DNA of 13,000 bases, taken from NCBI GenBank assembly GCA_964343805.1, contig CAYFLR010000102.1, forward strand, positions 1 to 13,000, read 5' to 3'. The position numbers and the translations under genes were made by a program. The stretch is from CAYFLR01 sp964343805. GTDB lineage: Bacteria > Bdellovibrionota_B > Oligoflexia > CAYFLR01. Positions 1 through 6,675 of this stretch are shown here, piece after piece. Position 1 is the first letter of the stretch, and every line of letters begins with the position of its first letter. Below the pieces are notes generated by a model. That model searched no databases, was not told the DNA's origin, and worked only from the letters and a program-made list of their open reading frames with translations.

Positions 1-1
1 T

Positions 2-91
2 CTACAGTCAGGAAGTATTAATTTTGAAAGATTTGCTAACTTCGCCCTGAACGGCGGAGATTGCGCAAATCGTCTGTTCAAAACTTCTTAA
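2..91 (+). CDS. C-terminal end of an unidentified protein (partial)
   Basis: An open frame enters from the left edge at base 2 and runs 29 codons to a TAA at 89-91. The visible tail includes FERFANFALNGGD, then ANRLFKTS. Its composition is ordinary for a soluble or exported protein and shows no repeat. The gene start is outside the window, so no family can be assigned. The stop lies inside the end of the convergent gene on the minus strand, a 14 bp tail-to-tail overlap that resembles other convergent pairs here. With only 29 codons, chance openness cannot be excluded. Confidence 0.5.
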   Translation, partial: LQSGSINFERFANFALNGGDCANRLFKTS

Positions 92-797
92 ACCCATTTT
101 CTTTTTCTTCAGACAATTCACTTCCCGACCCGCGAATGGCCATTATGACATAACCTAATAAGAATAAGATCAGAGGGATACCATAAAGCATTACTTGGTT
201 CATAATCATAGGGCGATCGGGAGCAGGTCCTAACAATTCTATTTGAGCAATGACAGGATATATTTGTTCAAAATGCTGCTCAAAAGTGGCCGCTAAATCA
301 GTATAGGTAATTAGATAAGATCTTTTTTGGTCGGCGAGGATTAAATGAGCCTGGTAGAGTGGGGTCTCTCCCATTTTTACTTGAGCATAGATAAGGAGGG
401 CGGGACGACCTTTATCAAGGGTTTGCAAAGAGGAATCCAGAATCTCATAATTTTCCGCATTACCAAAATGGGACTTATAATACTCAGTGATAGTTTTTAA
501 AGAAAAAGGAGCTTGGTTATCGTCTAAGGTGGCTTTGTCAATGTACCAAGGCTTGCTGTTGGTAGAAATGGTTAAATAGGAGTTATAGGGGCTTCCTCCT
601 GCCTGGGAAGGATTTTCGGATAAGAGAAATAAAGAGACCTCTCTCTCTGCTTTAATTTTAAAGCCCTCGGGGATTTTTACTGAAAACTTCTTGGTGGGAT
701 GGGTAAACCAGCCCGGTTTTTCTGTTGTCTGCTCCGAAAAAGAGGTGCTGCTGAAGCCCATAAAAAACAGTGCAAGAACGAAATAGATTTTTTTCAT
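78..797 (-). CDS. Exported protein with C-terminal membrane anchor, possible PsbP/DcrB-like fold
   Basis: A 239-residue protein. The ATG at 797 is chosen over the in-frame ATG at 854 because the codons after 797 encode a classic signal peptide (MKKIYFVLALFFMGF, likely cleaved after SFS), an AGGGA ribosome binding site lies 9 nt upstream, and a promoter-like pair at 856-884 would start transcription inside the longer version. The body (about residues 22-195) begins with a Phe/Val-rich strand followed by IPEGF and ends with a paired-strand segment (GRPALLIY, then AHLILADQKRSYLITYT). That layout recalls PsbP/DcrB-like periplasmic domains, but only by pattern. Near the C-terminus, residues about 202-221 form one hydrophobic helix, followed by a charged 18-residue tail (SELSEEKENGFKKF). 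The protein is therefore probably a periplasmic domain tethered to the inner membrane with a short cytoplasmic tail. Function unknown; the gene is divergent from the metalloprotease gene. Confidence 0.85.
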   Translation of the reverse strand: MKKIYFVLALFFMGFSSTSFSEQTTEKPGWFTHPTKKFSVKIPEGFKIKAEREVSLFLLSENPSQAGGSPYNSYLTISTNSKPWYIDKATLDDNQAPFSLKTITEYYKSHFGNAENYEILDSSLQTLDKGRPALLIYAQVKMGETPLYQAHLILADQKRSYLITYTDLAATFEQHFEQIYPVIAQIELLGPAPDRPMIMNQVMLYGIPLILFLLGYVIMAIRGSGSELSEEKENGFKKF

Positions 798-855
798 AGA
801 ATCTGATCCCTGATGAATTCCCACATTTACTCCATGAGTGTCTGATGATAACATA

Positions 856-884
856 ACAATAAATCTTTAAGGTATATTTGTAAA
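856..884 (-). promoter_or_regulatory. Candidate sigma70-type promoter for the 78-797 gene
   Basis: Read on the minus strand: TTTACA (884-879; 5 of 6 to TTGACA), 17 bp spacer, TATTGT (861-856; 4 of 6 to TATAAT). Transcription would begin near 849, giving a leader of about 50 nt before the ATG at 797. It sits in the divergent intergenic region shared with the metalloprotease gene at 911. Prediction by consensus only. Confidence 0.45.
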
Positions 885-910
885 CCCGGATCCTCAGATT
901 GGTTTTTAAA

Positions 911-2539
911 ATGAAGAGAATAGAGACGGTGCTATTTGGACTCCTATTGTTGGGAATTTCTGGCTGCTTTGGCACCTCTAATGAAAGAGCTATTCCTAAT
1001 AAGGATAATTCCAACTATGCAGGTCCGAATGTTGGACCTCAAGCTAACAATTCATCCAAACCCAAGCAGAATTTGATTCTTCCCATACCTTATACAGAGA
1101 AAGGGGCTCGCATAACAGTGGGAGCCGTGATCATGTTTGATGGAGAGTTTAATTACATTGACAATTTCCTCCCTATCAGCCCTGCTTACGCAACAATCGG
1201 TGCTTTTCGCAGTTATTTAGAAGAGGATAATCAAATTCTCACTATTGAATCTATCAGCACCATACCGGGAAGTGCTGACACCGATAAATGGCAATTTTAT
1301 GTCAGCCATTATGATGAAAAAAAACAAGAGGTGACCTTAGATATAACGGATACCTATAAAGCTTATGAAGAGAGCATCAAGGACTCTCCTCCCATGGTAG
1401 TGAACTATCACATGGAAACGGGAGGGACTTGTGATTTAACCTACTCTAACGCCACTCCTACATTTGAGCTTAAGGATAATCTTTTCTTCTCAAAAATAGA
1501 GCGAACCGTGACCACCACGAAATGCGGTAAAGGGAAAAAAACCATGTATTATGTTTTTATTCCTCCTATTTCTGACGGTCTAACGGCTGACTATAAACAG
1601 TCAAAGGCTGGGTATGAGACTCACGAGCTCTTTTTTAGATCCAATATCAAAATACTGGGAGTGACCCAGAAGAAAATGATTCAAGCCTGGAACCTCTGGC
1701 AACCCATTGAATATTCCTTTTCTAAAAACTTTCCTGCTAAGTACCGCAATAATATTTTAGAAGCCTTAAAGGTTTTTAATGATTATTTTGCCAAACAGGG
1801 AATTAATCCGCCAGGAGGTGATGAACTTTTTAAGATTTTAGATAATGATCAGGACTATGATCCCCTCTCTCTTTCTCAAAATATTATTTATTGGAATGAA
1901 GACATTGTGCTGAATCATTTGGATCCACAGGGCGCTTTTACCACCTATGGTGCTGGGTCTATATTTGCAGATCAAAGCTCTGGTTTTATTTTTAGAAGTA
2001 TTATTTCTCTCAATGCGGCTTCTTTTGCTTTGCTTTTAACCTTTCTGGAAGAGCTGGCTAAGACTCATACAATCGATGTGGATAAGATTTTTAATAAAGA
2101 GATGAAATCTATTGTGATTCATGAAATGGGTCATAGTTTAGGACTTCGTCACAATTTTCATGGTTGTCGTTATGACCGGCCATCTATTATGGATTACTAC
2201 AACCCAGGTGAAAGTCCCATTACCCTGGGGAAATATGATGAAGAAGCATTGCTTTACGGGTACAAAAAAACTCATAATATCAAAACCGGAGAAGTGCCTT
2301 ATTACTGCGGAGACGCTGTGGCTCCCGGTAAAGAAGTTACTGATATGATGCAGTTTTTGGTCGATTGTAAGAAGAAACTTCCTGCCGATATGCCTAGCAA
2401 ATGTCGTATACTACCAGAACATTATGAACTGGTATCTAGTCTGTATAGTAACCTTCCAAAATTCAGGTGCCAACGTGGTAAGATAAATAAGGCTGCTAAG
2501 AAAGAGTCTCGCGAGTTGATGCGTTGGTTACTTCTCTAA
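911..2539 (+). CDS. Lipoprotein zinc metalloprotease (metzincin-type, DUF5117/DUF4953-like)
   Basis: A 542-residue predicted outer-membrane or periplasmic lipoprotein protease. The ATG at 911 gives a standard lipoprotein signal: MKR, a hydrophobic core, and lipobox I-S-G-C with Cys19 as the lipidated residue. A TTG four codons upstream would also be in frame but adds nothing. The catalytic motif is complete: H404-E405-M-G-H408-S-L-G411-L-R-H414, with three zinc-binding histidines and the catalytic Glu. It is followed by a Met-turn (SIMDYY, Met427), as in metzincins. Just downstream, LGKYDEEALLYGY matches the pattern after the Met-turn in the DUF4953 family. A segment with IIYWNED, then TYGAGSIFADQSSGFIFRS, resembles the strand region preceding the active site in DUF5117/DUF4953 proteins. 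The ribosome binding site is weak. The 3' end overlaps the convergent lipoprotein gene by 12 bp. The substrate is unknown; a role in degrading external or envelope proteins is inference. Confidence 0.9.
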   Translation: MKRIETVLFGLLLLGISGCFGTSNERAIPNKDNSNYAGPNVGPQANNSSKPKQNLILPIPYTEKGARITVGAVIMFDGEFNYIDNFLPISPAYATIGAFRSYLEEDNQILTIESISTIPGSADTDKWQFYVSHYDEKKQEVTLDITDTYKAYEESIKDSPPMVVNYHMETGGTCDLTYSNATPTFELKDNLFFSKIERTVTTTKCGKGKKTMYYVFIPPISDGLTADYKQSKAGYETHELFFRSNIKILGVTQKKMIQAWNLWQPIEYSFSKNFPAKYRNNILEALKVFNDYFAKQGINPPGGDELFKILDNDQDYDPLSLSQNIIYWNEDIVLNHLDPQGAFTTYGAGSIFADQSSGFIFRSIISLNAASFALLLTFLEELAKTHTIDVDKIFNKEMKSIVIHEMGHSLGLRHNFHGCRYDRPSIMDYYNPGESPITLGKYDEEALLYGYKKTHNIKTGEVPYYCGDAVAPGKEVTDMMQFLVDCKKKLPADMPSKCRILPEHYELVSSLYSNLPKFRCQRGKINKAAKKESRELMRWLLL

Positions 2540-3121
2540 GAGTCGGTTCATTACTTCTTTACCCAGTTTTTGAGCTTCTTTATTTTTTGAACCCATAAGA
2601 TTTTGAGCGGCGAGCCTTTTGGCCTTTTCGTATTCTTGCCTTGGAATAGAGAGCAGAGTGTAAATATTGAAATAGTACTTGATTCCTTCAGAGGTAATGA
2701 CTTTGACTCTCTCCCAATAGATCTCTTCATCTTGAACAGCACTGACTCTTACATTATCAGCAACATAAGCCACCGTGTAGTCAAGATGTTCCATCACGGC
2801 ATCTTCGTTAATATTGTTGCCTGTGGCGGTCTCAACAAATTCTGTTCTTACTCTCATACTAATTTTCTTGGCGATTTCAGAAATTGCCGCTGCTTTGGCT
2901 TGCTGAATACCTAAGTTTCGCTTAAAAACCCGGTCTTTTCTACCCACAAAAAAGATGCGTCCCTCTTTATCTTTGGGGGTTTTATAAAGCCAATCAGGAG
3001 AATCACCATCGGACTTTTCAACAATGGTCTCTTCGCCGATGGAAGCGGTGGTACAGTTATTAAGTGTCATGAGAGAGATAAGAGCGATAATAATTAGCAT
3101 GAACCCTGACTTTATTTTCAT
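2528..3121 (-). CDS. LPP20-like lipoprotein
   Basis: A 197-residue predicted lipoprotein. The signal is MKIKSG, a hydrophobic stretch, then L-N-N-C with Cys23 as the probable lipidation site; Asn at -2 and -1 makes this a non-standard lipobox. The mature part has the order seen in LPP20-family lipoproteins: a P-D-W-L segment near residue 42, a strand ending F-F-V-G-R, then an Ala-rich helix (QQAKAAAISEIAKKI), and later YYFNIYTLLSIPRQEY leading to a charged C-terminal helix. The family assignment rests on this layout, not on a search. An AAGGAG ribosome binding site lies upstream of ATG 3121. It is the second gene of a unit with the 60-residue gene at 3331-3149 (27 nt gap). LPP20-family proteins are generally envelope proteins of unclear function. 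Its stop lies 12 bp inside the metalloprotease gene on the other strand. Confidence 0.85.
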   Translation of the reverse strand: MKIKSGFMLIIIALISLMTLNNCTTASIGEETIVEKSDGDSPDWLYKTPKDKEGRIFFVGRKDRVFKRNLGIQQAKAAAISEIAKKISMRVRTEFVETATGNNINEDAVMEHLDYTVAYVADNVRVSAVQDEEIYWERVKVITSEGIKYYFNIYTLLSIPRQEYEKAKRLAAQNLMGSKNKEAQKLGKEVMNRLLEK

Positions 3122-3148
3122 ATTTGCATCTCCTTATACCTTGGATCC

Positions 3149-3331
3149 TCAGAACTTGGGAAGATCCTTTCCCCTGATAGCGTAAAAATCTATAATTCTC
3201 TGTCGTACGGATTCTAGTATATATGGATTGCTGATGCAAATCATTTTGATGAATTCCACTTCGTTGATATCAGAAGGACGACTTAATTTTTTGACCAGGG
3301 TGGGTTCCTGTTTTTTATCATTTTTTGCCAT
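3149..3331 (-). CDS. Small basic hypothetical protein, 60 residues
   Basis: The ATG at 3331 is preceded by AAAGGA with 9 nt spacing. The frame stays open upstream to 3592, but that extension lacks protein-like character and would run through the opposing promoter and gene, so the short version is preferred. The protein is lysine-rich at its N-terminus (MAKNDKKQEP), then has a predicted helical region (about residues 20-52, with IKMICISNPYILESVRQRI) and ends GKDLPKF. There is no signal peptide or membrane segment, so it is probably cytoplasmic. I do not recognise the family. It leads the LPP20-like gene by 27 nt, so the two are likely co-transcribed; a functional link is unproven. Confidence 0.65.
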   Translation of the reverse strand: MAKNDKKQEPTLVKKLSRPSDINEVEFIKMICISNPYILESVRQRIIDFYAIRGKDLPKF

Positions 3332-3420
3332 GGATTTTGATCCTTTGTTATAATTTCCATGTAAACAACACTTCTTCCTAACTATCCTTTCGGCATTTAA
3401 AGGCAAATCTTTATTTTTAA

Positions 3421-3448
3421 TTGAAATAGAAAAGTAATGTGCTATATT
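3421..3448 (+). promoter_or_regulatory. Sigma70-type promoter for the zinc-finger-like/permease operon
   Basis: TTGAAA (3421-3426; 5 of 6 to consensus), 16 bp spacer, TATATT (3443-3448; 5 of 6). The expected start of transcription is near 3455, just ahead of an AGGAG ribosome binding site at 3457-3461 and the ATG at 3471. This is the best consensus promoter in the window. It lies in the divergent region shared with the 60-residue gene. Confidence 0.6.
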
Positions 3449-3470
3449 CGCCCAGCAGGAGAAATGATTT

Positions 3471-3716
3471 ATGACCGAATTTGGACCCGATGAGCAAAAT
3501 ACCAGCCCGATTTCCACGTGTTGCAATGAGACAATTGAGCAAGAGATGGCCCTTAATTCTATGATTATGTGCCCCATCTGCCGTAAAATCATAAAGAGCT
3601 TTGTCTCTCATAATGCTTATCGCCATTTTGTCACCTTTTGCCGCAGTCGTAAAAGAGAAATAGCCTGTCACAAAGTGAATGAAAGATTCATTGTAACTTA
3701 TAACTCTCATCAATAA
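3471..3716 (+). CDS. Small Cys/His-rich protein, possible zinc finger
   Basis: An 81-residue protein, with ATG 3471 preceded by AGGAG at 9 nt and a good promoter at 3421-3448. The central part has a zinc-ligand pattern: C34-P-I-C37, then H47, H52 and C57, that is C-x2-C-x14-H-x4-C with an extra His. This spacing is like compact C2HC fingers of the Rad18/UBZ4 kind, though a true family link cannot be shown from sequence alone. Two more cysteines (C17, C18) lie in the acidic N-terminus and one (C66) after a basic patch (RSRKRE, residues 58-63), so nucleic-acid or protein binding is possible. There is no signal peptide or membrane segment. The downstream permease starts only 14 nt after this stop, so the genes are probably co-transcribed. 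It might regulate or assemble the transporter; that is inference. Confidence 0.75.
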   Translation: MTEFGPDEQNTSPISTCCNETIEQEMALNSMIMCPICRKIIKSFVSHNAYRHFVTFCRSRKREIACHKVNERFIVTYNSHQ

Positions 3717-3730
3717 TTCTGGATTTATTA

Positions 3731-4609
3731 GTGCCCAAGCTCACCTTTATTCCATCTTGGTTGAAAAGTTTGATTTATCAACTGATGATTGGTGGGGGAG
3801 TGGTGTTTTTCTGTTATATTTTCTTTTTAGGAGCTCCTACATCAGCCATTGATCCAGGAGGAGAAAGCTCATCTTCCCTATCCTTTTCTTACTCTTTAAA
3901 AACTGGTGAACCCGTTAAGCAACTTGTGTTGGCCGCTGTACCGAGAACCTTAGCCATCTGCTTAATGTCCATCACCATTTGTATTTTCCTCTCCTTTCTC
4001 TTGGCCTTATTCCTCTCTTTGAAAAGAAGCAGTCTGAGGGTTAATCTTTTAAAGAATGGCTTGGTGGTTTTAAGCTACTTTTTTGCCTCCATTCCCCTTT
4101 TTTTTGCGGGCTATCTCATTGTTCTGCTCTCTCTAAAATTGTTTAATTTTTATCCCTTGCCCACTACTTCTGCTGTGTTTTCGCAGGCTTCTGCCTATCT
4201 ATACTATATTGCTCCCATTTTGACTTTAGCCCTGTTTAATGGAGAGATTAATGAGATTTCCCACTATCTTTATCAGTCTTTACAGTATCATTTGAAGACT
4301 GACTACATTAGAACTGCTAGAGCTAAAGGGGTTTCGCTGTTTAAGCATCTGCTTCCCTTAGGAATTCTTTCTCCCATCGTTTCAGTTTTTGCTGCTAAAG
4401 TCCCTATCTTTCTCAGTCAATCGGTGGTTATTGAAGCCATCTATAACTTTAATGGTGCTGGTTACCTCGCTTGGAGATCTGCCCAAAATAGAGACTTTCC
4501 AGTCATTTTTGGCATGATTGTGTTTTATGCCGTATTTATTCGGCTGATTAATATTGCCAAAGTATATTTGCAACAGTATCTGTATCCACCTGCTAGAGAT
4601 GGCCAATGA
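3731..4609 (+). CDS. Opp/Dpp-type ABC transporter permease (DppB-like)
   Basis: A 292-residue inner-membrane protein with about six hydrophobic helices (roughly residues 15-35, 70-93, 105-132, 148-166, 205-227 and 253-275). It begins at GTG 3731, with a weak GGA seven bases upstream. The cytoplasmic coupling (EAA) loop is clear: D191-Y-I-R-T-A-R-A-K-G200, followed by LFKHLLPLG, so the glycine and LP positions are kept. The C-terminal part (EAIYNFNGAGYLAW, then NRDFPVIFG) matches the hallmark region of DppB/OppB permeases. Such proteins form half of the membrane channel that imports peptides, nickel or opines, with a DppC-type partner. It is slightly short for the family (usually a little over 300) because the periplasmic loop after helix 1 is small. 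The stop overlaps the start of the next permease by 4 bp (ATGA). The substrate cannot be predicted. Confidence 0.9.
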   Translation: MPKLTFIPSWLKSLIYQLMIGGGVVFFCYIFFLGAPTSAIDPGGESSSSLSFSYSLKTGEPVKQLVLAAVPRTLAICLMSITICIFLSFLLALFLSLKRSSLRVNLLKNGLVVLSYFFASIPLFFAGYLIVLLSLKLFNFYPLPTTSAVFSQASAYLYYIAPILTLALFNGEINEISHYLYQSLQYHLKTDYIRTARAKGVSLFKHLLPLGILSPIVSVFAAKVPIFLSQSVVIEAIYNFNGAGYLAWRSAQNRDFPVIFGMIVFYAVFIRLINIAKVYLQQYLYPPARDGQ

Positions 4610-5508
4610 CTAAATATTTTAACTATTTGGTAAACGGAATCATTGTATTTCTTGGGTTAAGTATAATTATCTTAGCTATTTACTCTCATTATGGTGAGCT
4701 TCCCAGGAGATATAACAAAATGCATCTCGACTGCATTAATCAGCCTCCCGCTCATCCCTTTTTTAAAAATCTCCTCTCTTCCAACAAGAGCACTTCCTGT
4801 TCTAAAGAATCTGCCCAACAGTTTTTACTGGGAACTGACCCAGCGGGACGAGATATTTTGAGTCGGGTGCTTAAGAGTATTGACAGTTATTTTTTCCCTG
4901 CCATCCTATCTGTCTTGATCTCCTTATTTGGAGGAATTCTTATCGGGGTTGGGAAGAGTTATCCGGAAAATATGGCAATTCGATCTTTAAGCTCTTTTAT
5001 AACGGATGTCATTGAAACTATTCCCGGCTTTGTATTGGTGTTGTTTGTAATCGCTCTTTATAAACCCAATATCTGGACCATATTGTTGGTGGTTGGTGTC
5101 CTAAACATCCCTAAGTTCTCGGCTCAAATTGCGGATCAGATTAACTATCTTAAGAAGCAAGATTTTGTAGACGCTCTCACCTGCTTTGCCGCTTCTTTCT
5201 GGCGGATATTAGGGTATCATCTCCTTTATCTCCACTGCCGGTTTCTGATCTTGTTCCAGATGTGCTTGGCCTTTATTCAGGCCTTAATCTATGAAACTTC
5301 ACTGAGCTATTTAGGCATTGGTATTCAAGAGCCTCTTCCCAGTCTGGGGAATATGGTGGCCATTGGAAAAGACTACTTTTTTCGTGGAAACTATTGGATT
5401 TCAGGAATACCAGCTTTGGCTATCTGTCTATGTGTTATTTTGTTCTACCTTTTAGCTGCTTTGTTTTATTACCAGTCAACTCATTTGGCTCAGCAAAAAC
5501 AGAAATAG
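4606..5508 (+). CDS. Opp/Dpp-type ABC transporter permease (DppC-like)
   Basis: A 300-residue inner-membrane protein and the partner of the preceding permease, translationally coupled through a 4 bp ATGA overlap. It has an N-terminal helix (about residues 9-27), a periplasmic segment, then the family signature G76-T-D-P-A-G81-R-D-I-L-S-R. The C-terminal SYLGIGIQEPLPSLGNM is also typical of DppC/OppC. The coupling loop is degenerate. It reads D186-F-V-D-A-L-T-C-F-A195-A-S, with Ala195 where the family has an almost invariant Gly, and the later Pro of the H-x-L-P segment is replaced by Tyr. Reduced or altered coupling to an ATPase is therefore possible. No ATPase or substrate-binding protein gene is in the window. 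Its last 74 bases overlap the convergent lipoprotein gene. Confidence 0.9.
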   Translation: MTKYFNYLVNGIIVFLGLSIIILAIYSHYGELPRRYNKMHLDCINQPPAHPFFKNLLSSNKSTSCSKESAQQFLLGTDPAGRDILSRVLKSIDSYFFPAILSVLISLFGGILIGVGKSYPENMAIRSLSSFITDVIETIPGFVLVLFVIALYKPNIWTILLVVGVLNIPKFSAQIADQINYLKKQDFVDALTCFAASFWRILGYHLLYLHCRFLILFQMCLAFIQALIYETSLSYLGIGIQEPLPSLGNMVAIGKDYFFRGNYWISGIPALAICLCVILFYLLAALFYYQSTHLAQQKQK

Positions 5509-6514
5509 TGCAACCGCTGCTGGGTGCTCTTTTCGGAATGATATATTCATCTTTGGGTGTGACTCTTTTGCTGTTTTTCTCTTTGACTAGTTTCGCATCC
5601 TCTTCCCATTCATTATAGCTATTTTCAAGTTCCTGTTCGGTTAAAAAAGCTTGCTGATTAATTGTTAAGAGAGTATTTAAGTCTAAGTTAGGGTCATTTA
5701 GCAGCCCTCTTTGAAAAGAAATGATCTTATTCAGTGTGGGAAGGTAGGGGGCCAGTTGGTTCCATTGTTCAAAAATACTAAAAGTATGTAAATAGGGAAT
5801 AGATAGTCCGAGCCCATCTAAAGAGTACACCGGAATCATAATTAAGCGGCTATTCTCTATCACCTCTTCATAGGCTTGGAAGTTTCCTTTGAGGGTAAAT
5901 ATGCCCCCTGTTTCGTGCAGGTGTTTATTGTAGGGAGAGTAGTTTTCTTGCAGCAGTTTAACTGATAGTTTTGTGAGCTTTTTCTTTATGTGGATGAGTG
6001 AATAATAAGTGGAGGAGCTCATAGAAAACGGCGATCCAATGGGATTCACCTGCCCACGGGCGATCACTCTCACTTGTTCTCTTGGTAAAAACTCTCTGAC
6101 ATCTTCGTAGAGTTTCGGCAAGGTGGCGACTAAAAGGCCTGTAGGTAAAGGAGTTGGTTCACACTCCATAAATAACCCAGTGGGTTCAATGGGGAGAGGA
6201 TCTGCTTCCGATTTGGGAATACAATCGAGATTTTGATGGGTGGCGAGGGCATAGGCCTGCTGCTGATCTTGATAGACGATATAGGCTGCATCAGAGAAGT
6301 AATTTTGATCTTCAATGAATATCACACGATGATTAAAAGGGTTATTTTGTAGAATGTACTGATAGAGTGAAGGGGCAGCAGAGCTGTTCTCATTTTTTAA
6401 GGCGGAATGAGTCCCTTTTCGAATGCACCCACCCATTGCGAGGGTAATAACTAGAAAGAGTAAAAGTTCTTTTGTTGGGTATAAGTTGCTTTTCATCTTA
6501 TTTAAATATACCAT
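5435..6514 (-). CDS. Hypothetical lipoprotein, 359 residues
   Basis: Start chosen at ATG 6514, where AAGG lies 5 nt upstream; an internal ATG at 6496 has no ribosome binding site. The N-terminus is a lipoprotein signal: a basic region (NKMKSNLYPTKE), a hydrophobic core, then A-M-G-G-C with Cys30 as the probable lipidation site (Met at -3 is unusual). The mature protein has a Ser/Asn-rich linker, then a mixed alpha/beta region (RVIFIEDQNYFSDAAYIVY), and a Pro-rich stretch with two cysteines (LDCIP and MECEPTPLP, about residues 97 and 118). It ends with a hydrophilic, Lys/Arg-rich tail. I see no motif of a solute-binding protein or enzyme and do not recognise the family. The tail is antisense to the end of the DppC-like gene (74 bp overlap), long for a convergent overlap, so its last 25 residues are the least certain part. 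Confidence 0.75.
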   Translation of the reverse strand: MVYLNKMKSNLYPTKELLLFLVITLAMGGCIRKGTHSALKNENSSAAPSLYQYILQNNPFNHRVIFIEDQNYFSDAAYIVYQDQQQAYALATHQNLDCIPKSEADPLPIEPTGLFMECEPTPLPTGLLVATLPKLYEDVREFLPREQVRVIARGQVNPIGSPFSMSSSTYYSLIHIKKKLTKLSVKLLQENYSPYNKHLHETGGIFTLKGNFQAYEEVIENSRLIMIPVYSLDGLGLSIPYLHTFSIFEQWNQLAPYLPTLNKIISFQRGLLNDPNLDLNTLLTINQQAFLTEQELENSYNEWEEDAKLVKEKNSKRVTPKDEYIIPKRAPSSGCTISVFAEPNELTGNKTKQLKGRTK

Positions 6515-6675
6515 ATTTGCCTTGCTTTACGGCCTATAAAAATTGGGTCAGATTTTTTTCAGTATTATTCAAGATTTGGTAATAATTTCCGAAGATACTT
6601 AATGGAGCAAGTGTAGATATCCTATTTTTACCCTGTATCCTCAGAACTTTTTGATCTGGAAGGTGGTGGTGCTTT
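6515..6675. other. Divergent intergenic region between lipoprotein and helicase genes
   Basis: This 161-base AT-rich stretch separates two divergently transcribed genes and must carry both promoters. I see no strong -35/-10 pair in either direction. A weak minus-strand -10-like TATAGG lies at 6538-6533, close to the lipoprotein start. An AAGGTGG ribosome binding site at 6660-6666 serves the helicase GTG at 6676. No hairpin with a T-tract and no repeat is apparent. Confidence 0.5.

Noticed and set aside
3332..3592. Upstream extension of the 60-residue minus-strand protein to 147 residues.
   Set aside because: The extension lacks a ribosome binding site and is antisense to the promoter and start of the zinc-finger-like gene; the ATG at 3331 has a good site.
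5435..6514. The 359-residue lipoprotein as the missing substrate-binding protein of the permease pair.
   Set aside because: It is on the opposite strand and convergent, is shorter than Opp/Dpp binding proteins (usually over 500 residues), and shows none of their signature regions.
888..6649. A shared motif ATCCTCAGA at 890, 3145 and 6637, extended to 13 identical bases in the last two copies.
   Set aside because: One or two chance 13-base repeats are expected in 13 kb. The copies also differ in orientation relative to their genes, and one is partly the end of a coding frame.
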